Counted from the stretch's first letter, positions 1 to 11,900 are shown. The stretch is 64,000 nt of DNA from Holothuria scabra (GCA_037179385.1 CM074193.1:9461992-9525991); one strand, 5' to 3'. Notes: generated by a model not told the origin, from the letters alone. Translations and numbers: made by a program.

Positions 1-1172
1 AAAAATAAACAAGTTGATGTCTTCATCCTGGACTTTGAGAAGGCTTTTGATACAGTTCCTCATGAACTACTTAAGACGAAGTTATTCTCCTTGGGGGTGT
101 CTAGGCAAGTCATAAATTGGATTGATAACTTTCTTACTGACCGTTCACAATCAGTTGTTGTTAATGGTACTAGTTCTGCTTCTGCTCCAGTCCTTTCCGG
201 TGTTCCTCAAGGGTCTGTCCTTGGACCAGTACTTTTCTTGTCTTATATTAATGATATTGTTAGTGCTGCTTCTTCTGAAGTTAGGTTGTTTCCTGATGAC
301 TGTGTTTGCTATAGGGTCATCAATATCCCAGTGACTGCAGTGAGTTACAGAAGGACATTATAAACTTGGGCCAGTGGGCCAAAACTTGGGGTATGAGTTT
401 CCACCCGGCTAAGTGTAATGTTATGTCTGTTACTAGGAAGCGTAACCCAATAATCTATAATTATACTCTTAATGGGGCCAATCTGGCAAGGGTTGATTCA
501 ATTAAGTATCTGGGGGTGACTATCACTAAGAATCTCAGCTGGGGCAAACATATCCAACTTGTTTGTAGTAAGGGAAATAAGATCTTAGGCCTATTACGCA
601 GGAACCTCTCATTTTGTTCCAAAGATGTTAAATTGGCGGCCTATAAAGGTTTACTAAGGCCCTTGTTGGAGTATGCTTGTTCCGTCTGGGATCCACATCA
701 GATTTCACTCCAAGATAGATTGGAGGGAGTACAAAAAAGATCTGCTAGGTTTATATCCGGCGAGTACTCCCGCGAAGTTGGCTCTTTGACCGCACTCCTC
801 AAAGATCTAGGTCTACATACTTTGTCTGACCGCCGCAGACGTTGCAGACTCATAATTTTTGCCAAAGGTATTTATGGCCAAGCTAACATCCCCCTGTCTA
901 ATCTGTGTAAACCTACTCGTTGTTCTCGTAACATGCATACTTTACACTTTCGCCCCCCCCCCCTCCGCTAGGACTAATTGTTTTCAGTACAGTTTTGTCC
1001 CTAATACTACTCGGGATTGGAATAACCTCCCAGAGAGTCTTATTGCGGGGGCCATAAGTCACCCAAAGCCGGTCGATTTCATTATGAACTCTTTGAGGGC
1101 CTGACTGATCACACGGCACGTACGCGGTGTAAAATTGTCCTTTTGGATGTCTCACCGTTTTGAAGAAGAAGA
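1..1172 (+). mobile_element. Non-LTR retrotransposon (LINE), decayed 3' half, family 1
   Basis: The conceptual translation shows a LINE reverse transcriptase: FEKAFDTVPHELL at the start, GVPQGSVLGPVLF near 200-235, then the catalytic box read as FPDD instead of FADD. The frame shifts near 360 and continues with AKTWGMSFHPAKCNVMSV and YLGVTITKNLSWG. The element ends with the C-terminal TRDWNNLPESL block near 1010-1045, a short 3' UTR, and a GAAGAAGAA tail at 1161-1174. The 5' part lies outside the window. The frameshift, the Ala-to-Pro change in the active site and a second break at a C-tract near 950-960 make it a dead copy. The motifs resemble the jockey/CR1 group, but the clade was not established. 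A second copy lies at 6241-7205. Confidence 0.9.
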
Positions 1173-1642
1173 AGAAGTGTCCCCAAGGATCTATCCTTGG
1201 TCCAATACTTTTCCTTTTATATACATACAACATTCATTCTGCATCCGAAATATCAGTCAGCTTTTATTCTTTTCGCTGACGACCCAACAATTCTTTTACA
1301 GGATAAGAATTTGGACGATGTAATTTTAAAAGCAGAGAAGGAATTGCTTAATTGTACAATGGCTCAATGCGAACAGATTTTATTTACGCCTTGAAGGCAC
1401 CTCCGTCTGCCGTCGCCATACACAAAATTCTTAGGGAGCAGTCATCCCAAATTGAAGTAGTGTAGTACTGTCCAGTTTCATGATTGGCTGTTGGAAGTCA
1501 TGTGACAATGTTTTTTCTCATCAAATGAATAAAAAATTTACTAGAAATAACAGCTTGGTTCACCTTGAATATGCAATAGTAGTGTCATAAAATGTAATGG
1601 AAGATACTTTGAAGAGAAATAAGATGAATATTGTGTTATTTA

Positions 1643-1930
1643 CATGGGCGTCCGCAGAAAAAAAAAGTCGGGGGGGGGGGCAAAATTTCTAGGGAGGGGC
1701 AAAACCTCCAAGTCACCATGAATTGACCCAAAGCATGCGAAAATTTCAGCCCAAAATGCCTCCCAGATCGCCAGAAATGGCATTTCTAAAGCCTATTTTT
1801 CGCATAGAAACTTGGAAAACACGTTTTGTTCGGGTTTTTGCTTTAATTTTTATACGTTTTTTCAATTTTTTGATTTTCCGGGGGGGGGGGGGGGCAAGTT
1901 TCCCCTTGCCCATACCTGCGGACGCCCATG
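1643..1930. mobile_element. hAT-type MITE with perfect 8-bp target duplication
   Basis: The ends are inverted repeats, CATGGGCGTCCGCAG on the left and CTGCGGACGCCCATG on the right. The flanks carry an exact 8-bp direct repeat, GTTATTTA, at 1635-1642 and 1931-1938. An 8-bp duplication is the hallmark of hAT transposition. The interior holds two long G-runs and no transposase. It sits inside the family 2 LINE. Confidence 0.9.
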
Positions 1931-2430
1931 GTTATTTACCTTTTTCTTCGAAATAAGTTTGTGGGACTGCTCTTCACCTTTTATTGACAATAAACTGACC
2001 TCGAAAGAACACATTTCTCATATTACTAAAACAATAGCTCGTGTAGGTGGTATTATTTATAAAACCAAGAATTTTCTTCCTAAAAGTGTACTCATTTTGA
2101 TTAATAATGCTTTATCCTTCCTCATCTAAATTATAGCTTGCCGGCTACTTTGGGGAAGCGCTCATAAGAACTTTTAAAATAATTTATATTCCTTACAAAA
2201 GAAAATTATTAGAAATATCCATAGTGTCCCATACAATACTTATTGTACTCCTTTGTTTACGGATTCTAATATTCTACAAATTTTCGATCTTTATAGCTAT
2301 CAAGTTGGGATATTTATGTACAAATTTCAGAGTGGACTACTACCTGAAAGCTTTGATTCGTTTTTTGCATACAATTGCGACTTCCACAGTTATAACACTC
2401 GGTCAAAAACTCTATACATGTAGATTATTC

Positions 2431-2987
2431 TACACTGTAAAAAATGTTTGTAATGTTACAGATTTTTTGTACAATTACAGAAGAAAAAATAAAGAAATGC
2501 AAAAAGAATACATGAAAAGTGCTGTCAATGAGTTGACAGCACTACAGCACTTTTTATCAGGGGCGCAAATCTCTGTTTGAGAGTGGGGGGGGGGGGGGCG
2601 AAAATGTGTCCATGCGTACCAAACTGTGCATGCTTGGCGGGCACCGCGAGCGCGAAGCCCCAAAGGACTCCTGGTGGGATCCAGGGGCAAAGCCCCTGCG
2701 GGGGTCCAGGGGGCGAAGCCCCCGGAAGCTCTTGTGTTCTGGCGTTTCCAAAGCTTCAGAAACACTGTTTTCGAATAAAAAAACGAAAAAAGGTGAACAT
2801 ATTTTTAGGTCTATTCAATTTTTTTTTTTGGGGGGGGGGGGGGCAAATTACGATTTGGCCCCCCACTTTTTCACTTGAGGGGGAAGGCCCCCCTTGTCCC
2901 CCCGGGATTTGCGCCCATGCTGTTTATGTATTCTTTTGTTTTTCTTTATTTTATTTTCTGTAAATGTACAGATTTTTTTACAGTGTA
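2431..2987. mobile_element. Tc1/mariner-like MITE (TACACTGTAAAAAA ends)
   Basis: The left end TACACTGTAAAAAATG and the right end TTTTTTTACAGTGTA form terminal inverted repeats with TA at both outer edges, as expected for Tc1/mariner insertion. A second inverted module (TGTTACAG against CTGTAAATGTACAG) lies just inside. The element is lengthened by the nested hAT-like insertion at 2558-2919. There is no transposase frame. Confidence 0.75.
2558..2919. mobile_element. hAT-like MITE nested in the mariner-like MITE
   Basis: The ends are CAGGGGCGCAAATC and GATTTGCGCCCATG. The 8-bp flanks are ctttttat (2550-2557) and ctgtttat (2920-2927), which match at 7 of 8 positions. The interior has G-runs and a GGGGCAAAGCCCC-type palindrome. 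It is non-coding and must be younger than the element it interrupts. Confidence 0.85.
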
Positions 2988-3076
2988 GGACAAAACTCAA
3001 TCAATGTCATATTGCCGGGCAGTCGTGGAGCTCTCTCTGCGGAACTCACTTCCAAGTGTAATTAAAGACTCAAAAT

Positions 3077-5420
3077 CAGGGGTCGCGCCAGGATTTCCCC
3101 TACAGGGGCCCCAAGCTTACCGACAGGGGGCCAGCATTTCAAGGCCCCGACAAAGACTTTGAATTAGTCCCGGTATGGCGCAACTTAGTAGAGTTTGAGG
3201 AGCGCGTAGCGCGCGAAAAATTTGGCTTTCTTTTCAACAAATACTTAAAAATCTTGAGTTTATTTTGAAGACAAAATTTAAAATTTTTGAAAAAAGTTTG
3301 GCTTTTGTGAGGACCATTAAAAAGTTGGGATGTTTATTGAAGAGTCTGCCCTTTACGTGGGCAAAGTAAAAAAACGTTATATAGGCGACAGCTAAAAATC
3401 TTTGGGGGTTACGCATTTAATCGTACTAGGCCTACATACTAAGGCTTCAACACGACACTGGAAGTTTGCCCGAAAAGTTTTTTACTTTTTGGAACGAAGG
3501 TTTGAAAATTAAGAGCTTATTTTATTAGAGAAATTTTTTAATTTAATGTAAAAAAATTAGTTTTTTTGGTACGGTTATAATGAAAAATTTAGGGGTTTTA
3601 TCATAACATGGCTTTCAAGAGCAAAATTAGGTAGAATGTTGGAGTGATAAACAGAGTTGGCTTTGGTTATTTATTTTATGCAGTATTCATCAAAATTAGA
3701 AAATTATGCCACTTTTAACAATCTGAAGCCTATATTGGAGAAAAAATGTAATTTTAGGACAGATTTAGGGATTTACGAAAGGATCTAATCTTCTCATAAG
3801 AAAATTCAAGTAGGGGATGATCTGTGGTTTTGTTGGGGTTACCTAATATCATCATGCAGATTAAAGCCCTCGGACCATGTTGGAAAATTTTCCAGCGGAT
3901 CAATTTGGCTTCTGATATATTTGAAGTTTTATATTTTTGACACATACGTACGGGAACGTTTCAGTTTGGAAATGATCGGAATTGTATTTTTTGTCCGAAA
4001 AATGTAATTCTACCCGAAAGACTATGAAAGTGCAGAGCACAGAAATTTTTTGAAAAATTGATCACCTCCAGACAGCAGGAAATGGCATTTCCCGGGCTCG
4101 TAACTAAAATCAAAGCAGTCATTATTTTGAGCATTCTTCCGCAATAAAATTTTCACTTCATAATATTGCCTCAAAACGAAGAAAAATTTGCAAGCATGAA
4201 TTGTTCTGTTAAATAATCTGTTCGACCAAAACACTATAAACCCAAGCGGAGCGCCACCATCAGTTGGCGCGTAGCGTACAGAAAGTTGTTAAAAAATCTA
4301 ACCCCACAGACAGCCGGATATGGCATTTCCCAGACTTGTAACTAGAAATGAAGCAGTCATTATTTTGAGCTTTCTTTTGAAATGAAAGTTTCACTTCAAC
4401 AGAAAAAAAACCCAACTTGCTAGGTGATCAGAAAATCACCAGGTAAAAGGTACTGCTACAATTAGATGTAACGTTCTTGTCTCTTAAGGGGAAAAACTAT
4501 ACAACTGAATTGGAAACATACAAGTGTTTTTGTCTCTATTAAGAATCTTCTTTGTATTCAATTGCAAGGTCCGCTAAATAGATGAGATTTTCCACGTGAC
4601 TGCCCTAACCCCAGATTATAAATGATTTTACTTCCAACACATTTGGAAATATGTCACGTTGCAAGGCTGCAAGGTGGCTTCAAATGAATTTTACTTTTTA
4701 GTCAGACATAATGGGAGAAATTCCCACACTACTTTTTATCATTACATGTAGCTGAAACGGCCTGGCCGATTTTCATTTGCTAGAATTCGGCTGTCGGGGC
4801 TGGCCAGATGGCAGACCATTGGGCCCTGCATGCGCATGAACAACCTCTCGTTCGTTTTTGTAAGGAAAATTCAGAACTGTGAGTTTCCTTGAAGAATTAT
4901 AGGCTTCTACTGAACAAAATCAAGAAGATAGCCCGGGTGACTGAAATTTATCAGATCCGCATCTTTTGTCAGTTTATTGGAGGCATGTAGATGAAATTGG
5001 ATTGAAGACGGGATGAGGGATAGCTATAAGCTATAAAGAAGTGATTAAAACAGATTCAGATATGCATTGAAATAGCGTTACAAAAGAAAAAAAATAGTTC
5101 ATAAAAAAGTTCATGATCATCAATCCAGTAACTTCAGTCCTTTACGTTAATTTTTAAGCCTCCTCGAAGGAAATCGCCGTCCTTCCCCGACGGAGGAGGA
5201 GATAGGACAGGTACAAGGAAGGTACATGGAATGAAGTATAACGGAGCTAAGGAGAAGTGATTGAAAATCAATTTCGATATTTATCAAAAACGCATTTCAA
5301 AACAAAAAATATGTTGAAGATCACCAGTAACTTCAGTCCTTGTAGGTTTTTATCATTTTTTAAAAATTTTTAGGCTTCCCCAACGAAACCGTCGACCTTC
5401 CCCGACGGGGCCAGTGCTTC
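3077..5420 (-). mobile_element. Long non-autonomous hAT-like element, copy A
   Basis: The left end CAGGGGTCGCGCCAGGAT matches in reverse the right end of the better preserved copy at 28327-30486. The interior is colinear with that copy in reverse. Shared blocks include the GCGCGTAGCGCGCG segment near 3205, a block near 4630-4700 about CACGTTGCAAGG and AAGGTGGCTTC, and the CCGTCCTTCCCCGACGG modules at 5175-5200 and 5390-5415. No transposase is visible, so it probably moved with proteins from another hAT element. The far end is eroded and its boundary is approximate. Confidence 0.55.
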
Positions 5421-6147
5421 TTCAAACCTGTTTCGGCCTATTGCTCGTATTCTATATATTTAAGGAATTATTATCGTAACTACATGACGTATTGCTTAGA
5501 AACATATATTAGGCTACTTGTAAATAAGTGCTTTCTTTCCGCTGAATCGAATGCATATTCGTGCATAATTTGTTCCGCAATATCATCAATTTCATTTATG
5601 TCCTTTCTGTATCTACTCTGTGTTCCTTTGTTGATGTTTGTTTTGTTGTTATACCAGTTGTCTTATATTAAAAGCCCTGCTTTTTCTGATTCCTCTACCC
5701 TATCACATCTTAAAGTTTTAGTAAACTATATCATCTGTTTAAGTCAGCTTCAACTTCTACAATGGTAGAAATAAACTTGAAACTTGAAACCATGTGCAGA
5801 CGGAGAAGGTTATAGACTCATGCATGGTGAATGCACTCCTCATCTCCGATCTTTTGACTTGCTAAAGGGAATTGCAGTAGTGTATTCAAAATTTACACTG
5901 CTAGCTGCATGCATGACGTGCTGCATGTTTAGATAACTACTCCAGGCGGTTTCATGCAGTATAATTTTCTGAAGGTTCTGAAGGAAGACCAAGAACCAGT
6001 TTGCACTTATATAGGATTCGACGGATGGCGACTTATTTTCAGAGACCCCCTGCATGCGGTCATCACTCCGGCATGTTAGTCGGGGGAATTCAACCGCATT
6101 CGCAATTCTTGTGCACCGTCCCTTTTACACACGCTGCTCAAACATTC
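5421..6147. other. No gene recognised
   Basis: This stretch is AT-rich with only short frames. The segment ending near 5790 closes with AATAAACTTGAAACTTGAAAC-like sequence. That resembles the 3' tail of a retroposon, but no coding motif supports it. Confidence 0.4.
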
Positions 6148-8900
6148 AAGGGTGGCGCCAGCCGAGGAGGAGGTGCGGGGACCATGCCCTCGTTGGGGAA
6201 GGACGGCCGTTTTGTCGGGAGACCTAAAATATAATCTTCTCTTCTTCTTGCAAGGTACGGTGAAACATCCAGTTATGAGGACAATAGTACACCACGTATG
6301 CGCCGTGCATTCGGTCAAGCCCTCAGTGAATTGATGATAAAGTCCAAGGGCTTAGGGTGACAACTAACCCCCTCGATAAGGCTGCTAGTAAGGCCATTTC
6401 AATCCCGGATTGTGTTTGGGATAAAACTGTGTTTAAAGCAATTTGTCCTAGCATAGGAGGGGGGGGGGGGGCGGTAGTGCATAGCATGCATATTACGAGT
6501 TATACGGGTTGGTTTACGAAGACCAGACAAAGGGATATTTGCATGACCGTAGACACCTATAGCTAGGATTTAAAGACTACAACGCCTACGGCTATCAGAT
6601 AGAGTCCCAAGACCAAGATCTTTCAAGAGGGTAGATATCAAACCAACTTCACGGGAGTACTCATTGGCGCTAAACCGAGCAGATCTTGTTTGTACTCCCT
6701 CTAATTTATCTTGAAGTGACGCCTGATTTGGATCCCAAACGGAACAAGCATACTCTAACAAAGGCCTAAGCAAGACTTTGTAGGCTGCCAATTTAACTTC
6801 CTTAGAACAAAAAGAGAGGACGTACTGTAATAGACCTAGGACCTTGTTTCCTTTATTACAAACAGACTGAATGTGATTACCCCAGTTGAGATTTTTAGTA
6901 ATGGTCACCCCCAAATACTTAATAGAGTCCATCCTCGTCAGATTAGCCCCATGGCGAGTATACTTAAAAATTCTGGGATTATGCTTCGTAGTAACAGACA
7001 TAACATTACACTTTGCCGGATGAAATCTCATGCCCCAGGTTTTGGCCCATTGCTGGGCCAGATGAGTAATGTCTCTCTGTAGCTCGTTGCATTCATCATG
7101 ATTTTCAATGATTCTATAACAAACACAATCGTCCGCAAAAAGCCTAACTTCAGAAGAAGTAGCCTCGACAATATCGTTAATGTATGACAGAAAGAGAAGA
7201 GAAGTTACTGGATGGGTGATGTTGAACACTTTCCTTTTGTAACATTGTTTTAATACATATCCCAGTCAGCCGGTCCACCTGGACCATTTTCGCCTTTCGT
7301 TCGGCCACTAAACCACCACCGTGGGGCCATCGTACGCGTAGGTCCACTGGCTACATTTGGGTAAAATAAAACCAAAATTGAATGCTGGGTAAATTTTTTC
7401 AGCCAATCAGTTTCATCAGTTGGCAGGTATCGGAATGATCTAATTCCAAATCTCTTCTTCGTAGCTCTGTTATACCTCATTCCATCTCTTCCAATTTGGT
7501 TGGGTTTTGCTGAGCTCTGTTGGGTGGGTTTAGTTGGCTTTTGTTGGGAGCCTGGTTGGGTTTTGTCGGGTGGGTTTGTTTTCGTTTTGTTGGGTGGGCC
7601 GTCTGGGAAGGACGGTTATTTTTTCGGGAGGCATAAAAATACAAAGGAAGCTAAAGGACTAAAGTTATTAGATGGATGATCATGCCGTAAACTACTTGGA
7701 GGCCTAACACTATTTTTATACATTTCGGAATCGGTTTAAATCACTTCTTCCTAGCTCTGTTATCCATCTTTCTTTGTGCCATGTGTCACGTGTCACATCT
7801 CCAACCCTACGTGCTTGCAAGGTCCCTCATACCCAAGGCTTGTGTTGCAGACCATAGGGTCTGGAAGTTCTATTTGCAGACGTATAACAAAGCTTGGTGG
7901 TACCCACGTGGGGGAGTCTTATCCCCTATCGTTGAGAAGATCCAATTTCATCGGGGAGCCTTGATATAGGCCAACGGTAATAGATGTATAGTAAGCCCGG
8001 TAAACTTCAGTCCCCGGGACAATCTTCTTGATTTCGCTTGCTAGAAGCCCATAATCTTCAAGGAAACCATCACAATTCCTAATTTTCCTCACAAAAACGG
8101 ACAGGAAGTTGTTCCAGGGTATGTAGTGTCCAATTGTTCACCATCTGTCCTGCCCGACAGCCGAATTTCGGGGGTACGGTGATGAAAATCAACGATGCCG
8201 TTCTCAGTTACACATGATAATAATAAAAGTAGTGTGAGAATGTCTTTCCTTAAGTCTGTTTTAAAATTCATTTGAAGCTACCTTGTAACGTGACACATTT
8301 TAAAGACGTTGGAAGTAAAATCATTTAAAGTCGGGAGCTCGGGTAGCTACATAGAAAATTTCTTTAATTCATTTCAGGGAAATGCCACTTCCGACTGTTT
8401 GGGGGAGGGGTCCAAATTTTCCAGTATGGTCCGAGAGCCTTAATCTAAATGATATCCAGTAACCCCAACAAACGCGTCCTACAACTTGATTTTCTCATAA
8501 ATAGGTCAGTTTCTTCAGTCCATAAAAAACAAAAATCTGCCATAAAATTCCCTTTTTCTTTAATATGAGCTTTAGTTCCTGCCAGAAATTTAGATTTTGC
8601 TAAAATTTGGGAGGGGGGAACAGTCTACCCCCTGCCCCACCCCTTACGCCTAAGGCCAAAATAAGACTGATGCCGTCTACATTACTCTTTGATTGTGGCA
8701 CTGCAAGTGTTCTTATGACAGTAACCTTTCATATCCGATTTGTTTTTTGGATATTACAATTGGGCGGGGAGGGGGCTAGGCCTCATCAGGCTCCTTGTTA
8801 TGGGTGGCTTCGTCACTGCAACTTTGTCACTGGGAGAATTTGCTAGGGGATTTTGCGAGGTGCAGCTTTGCTTGGGGAGACTTGATTAGGAACCATCACA
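6148..8900 (+). mobile_element. Long non-autonomous hAT-like element, copy C, split by a LINE
   Basis: The start AAGGGTGGCGCCAGCCGAGG matches the left end of the copy at 28327. The next blocks are colinear with it: TTTTGTCGGGAGACCTAAAA, then after a LINE insertion the ACTGGATGGGTGAT block, TAATACATATC, GGCTTGTGTTGCAGACCA, GATCCAATTTCATCGGGGAG and AATCTTCTTGAT. Copies B and C therefore derive from one element. The end beyond about 8400 is diverged and the boundary is approximate. It is non-coding. Confidence 0.55.
6241..7205 (-). mobile_element. LINE family 1, second copy, 5'-truncated and decayed
   Basis: Read on the minus strand, it starts abruptly at FLSYINDIVEATSSEVRL and keeps the intact catalytic box FADD followed by CVCYRIIENHDECNELQ. 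It continues through AKTWGMRFHPAKCNVMSV, YLGVTITKNLNWGNHIQ and LLRPLLEYACSVWDPNQ. The C-terminal part is broken by a stop after RRRCSL near 6570. The 3' end is a GAAGAAGA-type tail at about 6240-6250, matching copy 1. The 5' truncation and 3' tail are typical of target-primed reverse transcription. It lies within hAT-like copy C. Confidence 0.88.
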
Positions 8901-9092
8901 AAATGTGTCTACATCAGTACAACGAGATTATAAATTGAGTTAATGATTTCATATTTATATTTCTACTTAAAGATTACAAATAAAGTTCATGATTGCAAAT
9001 TTATATTTTTATCTTAATATTTTTGTTAAATTTGATTTTTAATTTCATATTTTTTGCCAGTGGGTCTGCTGCTGGGGTGTCTCGAAAGAGAC
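8901..9092. other. AT-rich spacer, no gene seen
   Basis: This short AT-rich stretch lies between hAT-like copy C and the stop codon of the LRR pseudogene fragment. No motif was recognised. Confidence 0.4.
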
Positions 9093-9422
9093 TTAATCGT
9101 GGACTCTAATTCGACACCGGAAGATACAACACAAATACAACAATAGTGTTACAATAACAACCAAAAGCAATGTCGATACTATTGCAATGTACCACATTAA
9201 ATAGTTGTCTTCGTTTTCAGAATTATTTTTAATGTCGATATTATTTGTGGCAACCATGGCATTATGTTGTTTTAGCTGTCCTCTAGTAGTAAACTGACTT
9301 ATACGGGTGTCGCCATCCTCATTATAAGCAGCGATGGTTGAAATGAAGTTTTTGGATAGAGTGGATACTGTACTGGTATTGAGATAGGAGCAGAAAGGTT
9401 GTAAAGCTTTTCTTTTAGTTTG
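9093..9422 (-). pseudogene. C-terminal fragment of a leucine-rich-repeat membrane receptor (transmembrane and tail)
   Basis: On the minus strand an open frame runs from the edge of a MITE to a TAA at 9095-9093. It reads KALQPFCSYLNTSTVSTLSK, then a Ser/Thr/Asn-rich juxtamembrane stretch. Next comes a hydrophobic span of about 24 residues, with YLMWYIAIVSTLLLVVIVTL at its core. The end is a very short basic tail, CCIFRCRIRVHD. Such a tail follows the last cysteine-flanked LRR cap in many type I receptors. The LRR part lies just upstream, beyond the MITE, so the two pieces are probably halves of one gene broken at 9423. The tail has no TIR or kinase domain. A decoy or adaptor-dependent receptor is possible but cannot be judged from a broken copy. 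Confidence 0.6.
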
Positions 9423-9655
9423 TTAACCCTTTACCGTTGTGCTCCAATCCGGGCATATTTGCGCACCTCCGGAGTGGGTGGAAAAGCGGGCGTAGCACGC
9501 CCCGCATCAGCTTCCGTAGGCTATTGACCCCGTGACCTCAAACGATTGTCTCTCTCGTTGTTGTGGCCAAATTTTCGGGTAGCTACTCGCAGTTTCGAGC
9601 TCCGCATGAAACAGTAAAGATGGGCGACAGGGGCAATCACATATGAAGGGGTTGT
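9423..9655. mobile_element. piggyBac-like MITE (TTAA-CCCTTTACCGTTG), damaged copy
   Basis: It begins with TTAACCCTTTACCGTTGTG and follows the intact copy at 47822-48058 through blocks such as CTTCCGTAGGC, CCGTGACCTCAAACGATTG and TTTCGGGTAGCTACTCGCAG. The opposite terminal repeat is missing. After GATGGGCGAC the sequence diverges into the LRR remnant, so a deletion has removed the right end together with part of the receptor gene. Confidence 0.75.
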
Positions 9656-9656
9656 C

Positions 9657-9974
9657 GTGTAGGAAAGTTACGTAATTTGTGTTCGAAAGGAATTACTACT
9701 AAGGTCTAGTTTAAACATATGAAGATGAAGACCTAGATTTCCTTGAGAATGAATACGAATTAAATGATTTTTGGAAAGGTTGACCTCTTTCAATGCTTGG
9801 AGGCCATGAAACAAACCATGTGGTATTTTACAATGTTTGTTTCCTTGTAATGCCAAATTGGAAAGTTGGGGGAGAATAGGGGGAGCTTTTAAGCTAAGCC
9901 TTCCACTCTTTGTGACATGTCTGAATAATCTCGTCGGAAGGAGTTGCGTCGCAGAGAGTCGCATAGTGTGTAAA
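9657..9974 (-). pseudogene. Leucine-rich-repeat receptor fragment
   Basis: The minus-strand frame reads LLPTRLFRHVTKSGRLSLKA, then LPQLSNLALQGNKHCKIPHG, LFHGLQALKEVNLSKNHLIRI and HMFKLDLSSNSF. This is the LxxLxLxxN..IPxGLFxGLxxLxxLxLSxN pattern of extracellular LRRs, with about three repeats. It is cut upstream at 9975 by one MITE and downstream near 9656 by another. The cap region expected before the transmembrane segment is absent. The pieces look like remains of a Toll-like or LRR-only surface receptor, but the exact family cannot be told. Confidence 0.65.
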
Positions 9975-10240
9975 GCCCGGTACACACCGCCACGACTCCG
10001 AAGACTCTCCGTCGTGGACAGTTGCAAAAATCGTAGGCACTTCTGTGCTAGTCGTGGCCGTGTGATCCGGAATTAAAATGCACAGATTGCATCCAACTAC
10101 GATTGAATATGTTCAATCGAACCGACTGCCCACGACACGATGGAATTCTAATGGTGATACTGGCCACACCGCCAGGACTACAGCCGACGCGACGTCTTAT
10201 CGCTTGGTGAAGTTAGTTGTCGTGGCAGTGTGTACCAAGC
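9975..10240. mobile_element. MITE with GCCCGGTACACAC terminal repeats
   Basis: The left end GCCCGGTACACACCGCCACGAC is mirrored by GTCGTGGCAGTGTGTACCAAGC on the right. The interior repeats GTCGTGG and CCACGAC modules and is non-coding. It truncates the LRR frame on its 5' side. No clear target duplication was found. Confidence 0.7.
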
Positions 10241-10259
10241 TCGGTACATTTAGGTCCTT

Positions 10260-11900
10260 TTACACAGTTTAAATTCAGGGTTTCGTGTAAAAAAAATTTG
10301 AATATTTTGGGGATCTTCGAAGAATTTGCGTTTCCTATTAGCATAGGCCTATATCTGACATAGCATGTCGACTAAAGATCGTTGTTGTTACATAATGTTA
10401 TCTGCGGATTTCGGCTTCTCGGGGGCAATCAAGAAGCTTGTTGCTTTTTTAGACAAAAAAATTAAAAAGTAAAAGCCTATATTGAAGAAAATTTTAGGGA
10501 AACGGCACTCTAGCGGCTCGGAAAAGTTTACCACTGACTGCCTTATGAGCGACCCCTTACTGCATTAAAAGTTGCAATTTAGGGCTCGCGAAGCTTGGGG
10601 AAATTTTTGCATGTTTAAAACTAATAATTACAAATATGGAGCTTTTATTTTGAAGGATTGGAATTTTATGAAGGAAAGGATGAAAAAAAACCGCACTGTA
10701 TTTGACTGGTGCATCTCAAAGGCAAACTTTCGAATTTTTCACTTTTGCGAGCCAGGGGGCAATCGTCCATCTCCCTCCTGTAGCTTCGTCACTGTTTTGC
10801 AGCGTTGAACAATTTGACACTTCAATAACTTACGAATCCATCTACAGACTTCGGTACTAAACTGACAGGGTTGTAAGTTATATGATGATACTGTAGGTGT
10901 GTACGAGAGCATTTGAGTACGGTAGGCCAATGGTTCCCTGCCTGGAATATGAAGTCTTGCTCAAAAGACTACCTTTATAATTGGCGCGGAGCGTACAGAA
11001 ATTTTTTGAAAAAAGGCCACCCATCGGGCAGCCGGAAATGGCCCGTCTCGGGCTTGTAACTAGTAGCTAAGTTATCCAATTTTTCTTTCAAGAGTGAACA
11101 CTGCTGTATCAGGGACTTTCTTAAGGGCGCGCGAGGTGCGCCGAACTTTTTGCCCCTTTAAAACAAACAGGTTTATTAGAAGTTTAGAACTTTATTTCTT
11201 TCCCTGAAGTACTTGAGACCCCTTCTAGGGTATAAGAGAATTACATACAAATGAGTACCTGAATTAAAAATCAAAGCAGTAGACAGTTACTTCGACACAA
11301 GAATACTTAAGTGCTTCAAGAGCATAAATTAGTAAATAAATGAAACACAAAAACATTGAGATTCGACGACACCACCATGTACATCACACGTTTCATTCAA
11401 GATAATTCATAATAAGGGACACAAATTTATCAAGCTTAGAGCGTTGATTAACCACTTGTACACTCTAAAAAATAATTAAAAGATTTTGTTTAAAAATTAG
11501 GATACTCACGAAAATGAGTATTTCTACTCGAAATAAGTGAGTACTTCAACTCAATTTGTGTAAAATTTTGCACAAATTCAGCAATTTGTGTAAAATTTTG
11601 CACAAATTCAGTAGTATCAGTGGATGTCGTGCAAAAATATATATATATATTTTTTTTGGGGGGGGGGTAGGGGCATGAGAAGTGATGACTAACTGCCCGA
11701 AAGACCATCTAAGCGGAGCGCCACCATCAGTTGGCGCGTAGAGTCCAGAAATTTTGAGAAATCGCGACTACTCAAGTAGCCGGAAATCGCATTTGCCAGG
11801 CTTGTAAGGGGAATTTAAGCAGTCGTTATTTTGGGCTTTCCTTTGCAATAAATTCTTCATTTTAATAAAAAGAAAATTAAATTGCAAAATGATCCTAAAA
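10260..11900. repeat. Degenerate fragments of the long hAT-like repeat family
   Basis: This stretch holds the GGGCTCGCGAAG module near 10580, the TTGGCGCGGAGCGTACAG module near 10981, a GGGCGCGCGAGGTGCGC module near 11125 and GTTGGCGCGTAGAGTCCAG near 11732. The same modules occur near 3205, 4262, 31370, 31745 and 34880. An exact tandem duplication of CAATTTGTGTAAAATTTTGC lies at about 11557-11607. No protein gene is supported. Confidence 0.5.

Larger units (their letters stand above)
1176..3076 (+). mobile_element. Second LINE family, fragmented by nested insertions
   Basis: This LINE starts directly after the GAA tail of the first one. PQGSILGPILFLLY (near 1180-1225) and FADDPTILLQDKNLDD (near 1275-1320) are reverse transcriptase motifs. 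After an interruption, FIDNKLTSKEHISHITK and YKTKNFLPKS appear near 1980-2090, and the region upstream of 2405 reads YQVGIFMYKFQSGLLPESF and HSYNTRSK. The last piece, LRNSLPSVIKDSKS (3035-3076), is the family's C-terminal block. Three DNA transposons interrupt it, at 1643-1930, at 2431-2987 and from 3077 onward. Several stops and frameshifts are present. The 1390-1642 stretch is not clearly LINE. Confidence 0.75.
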
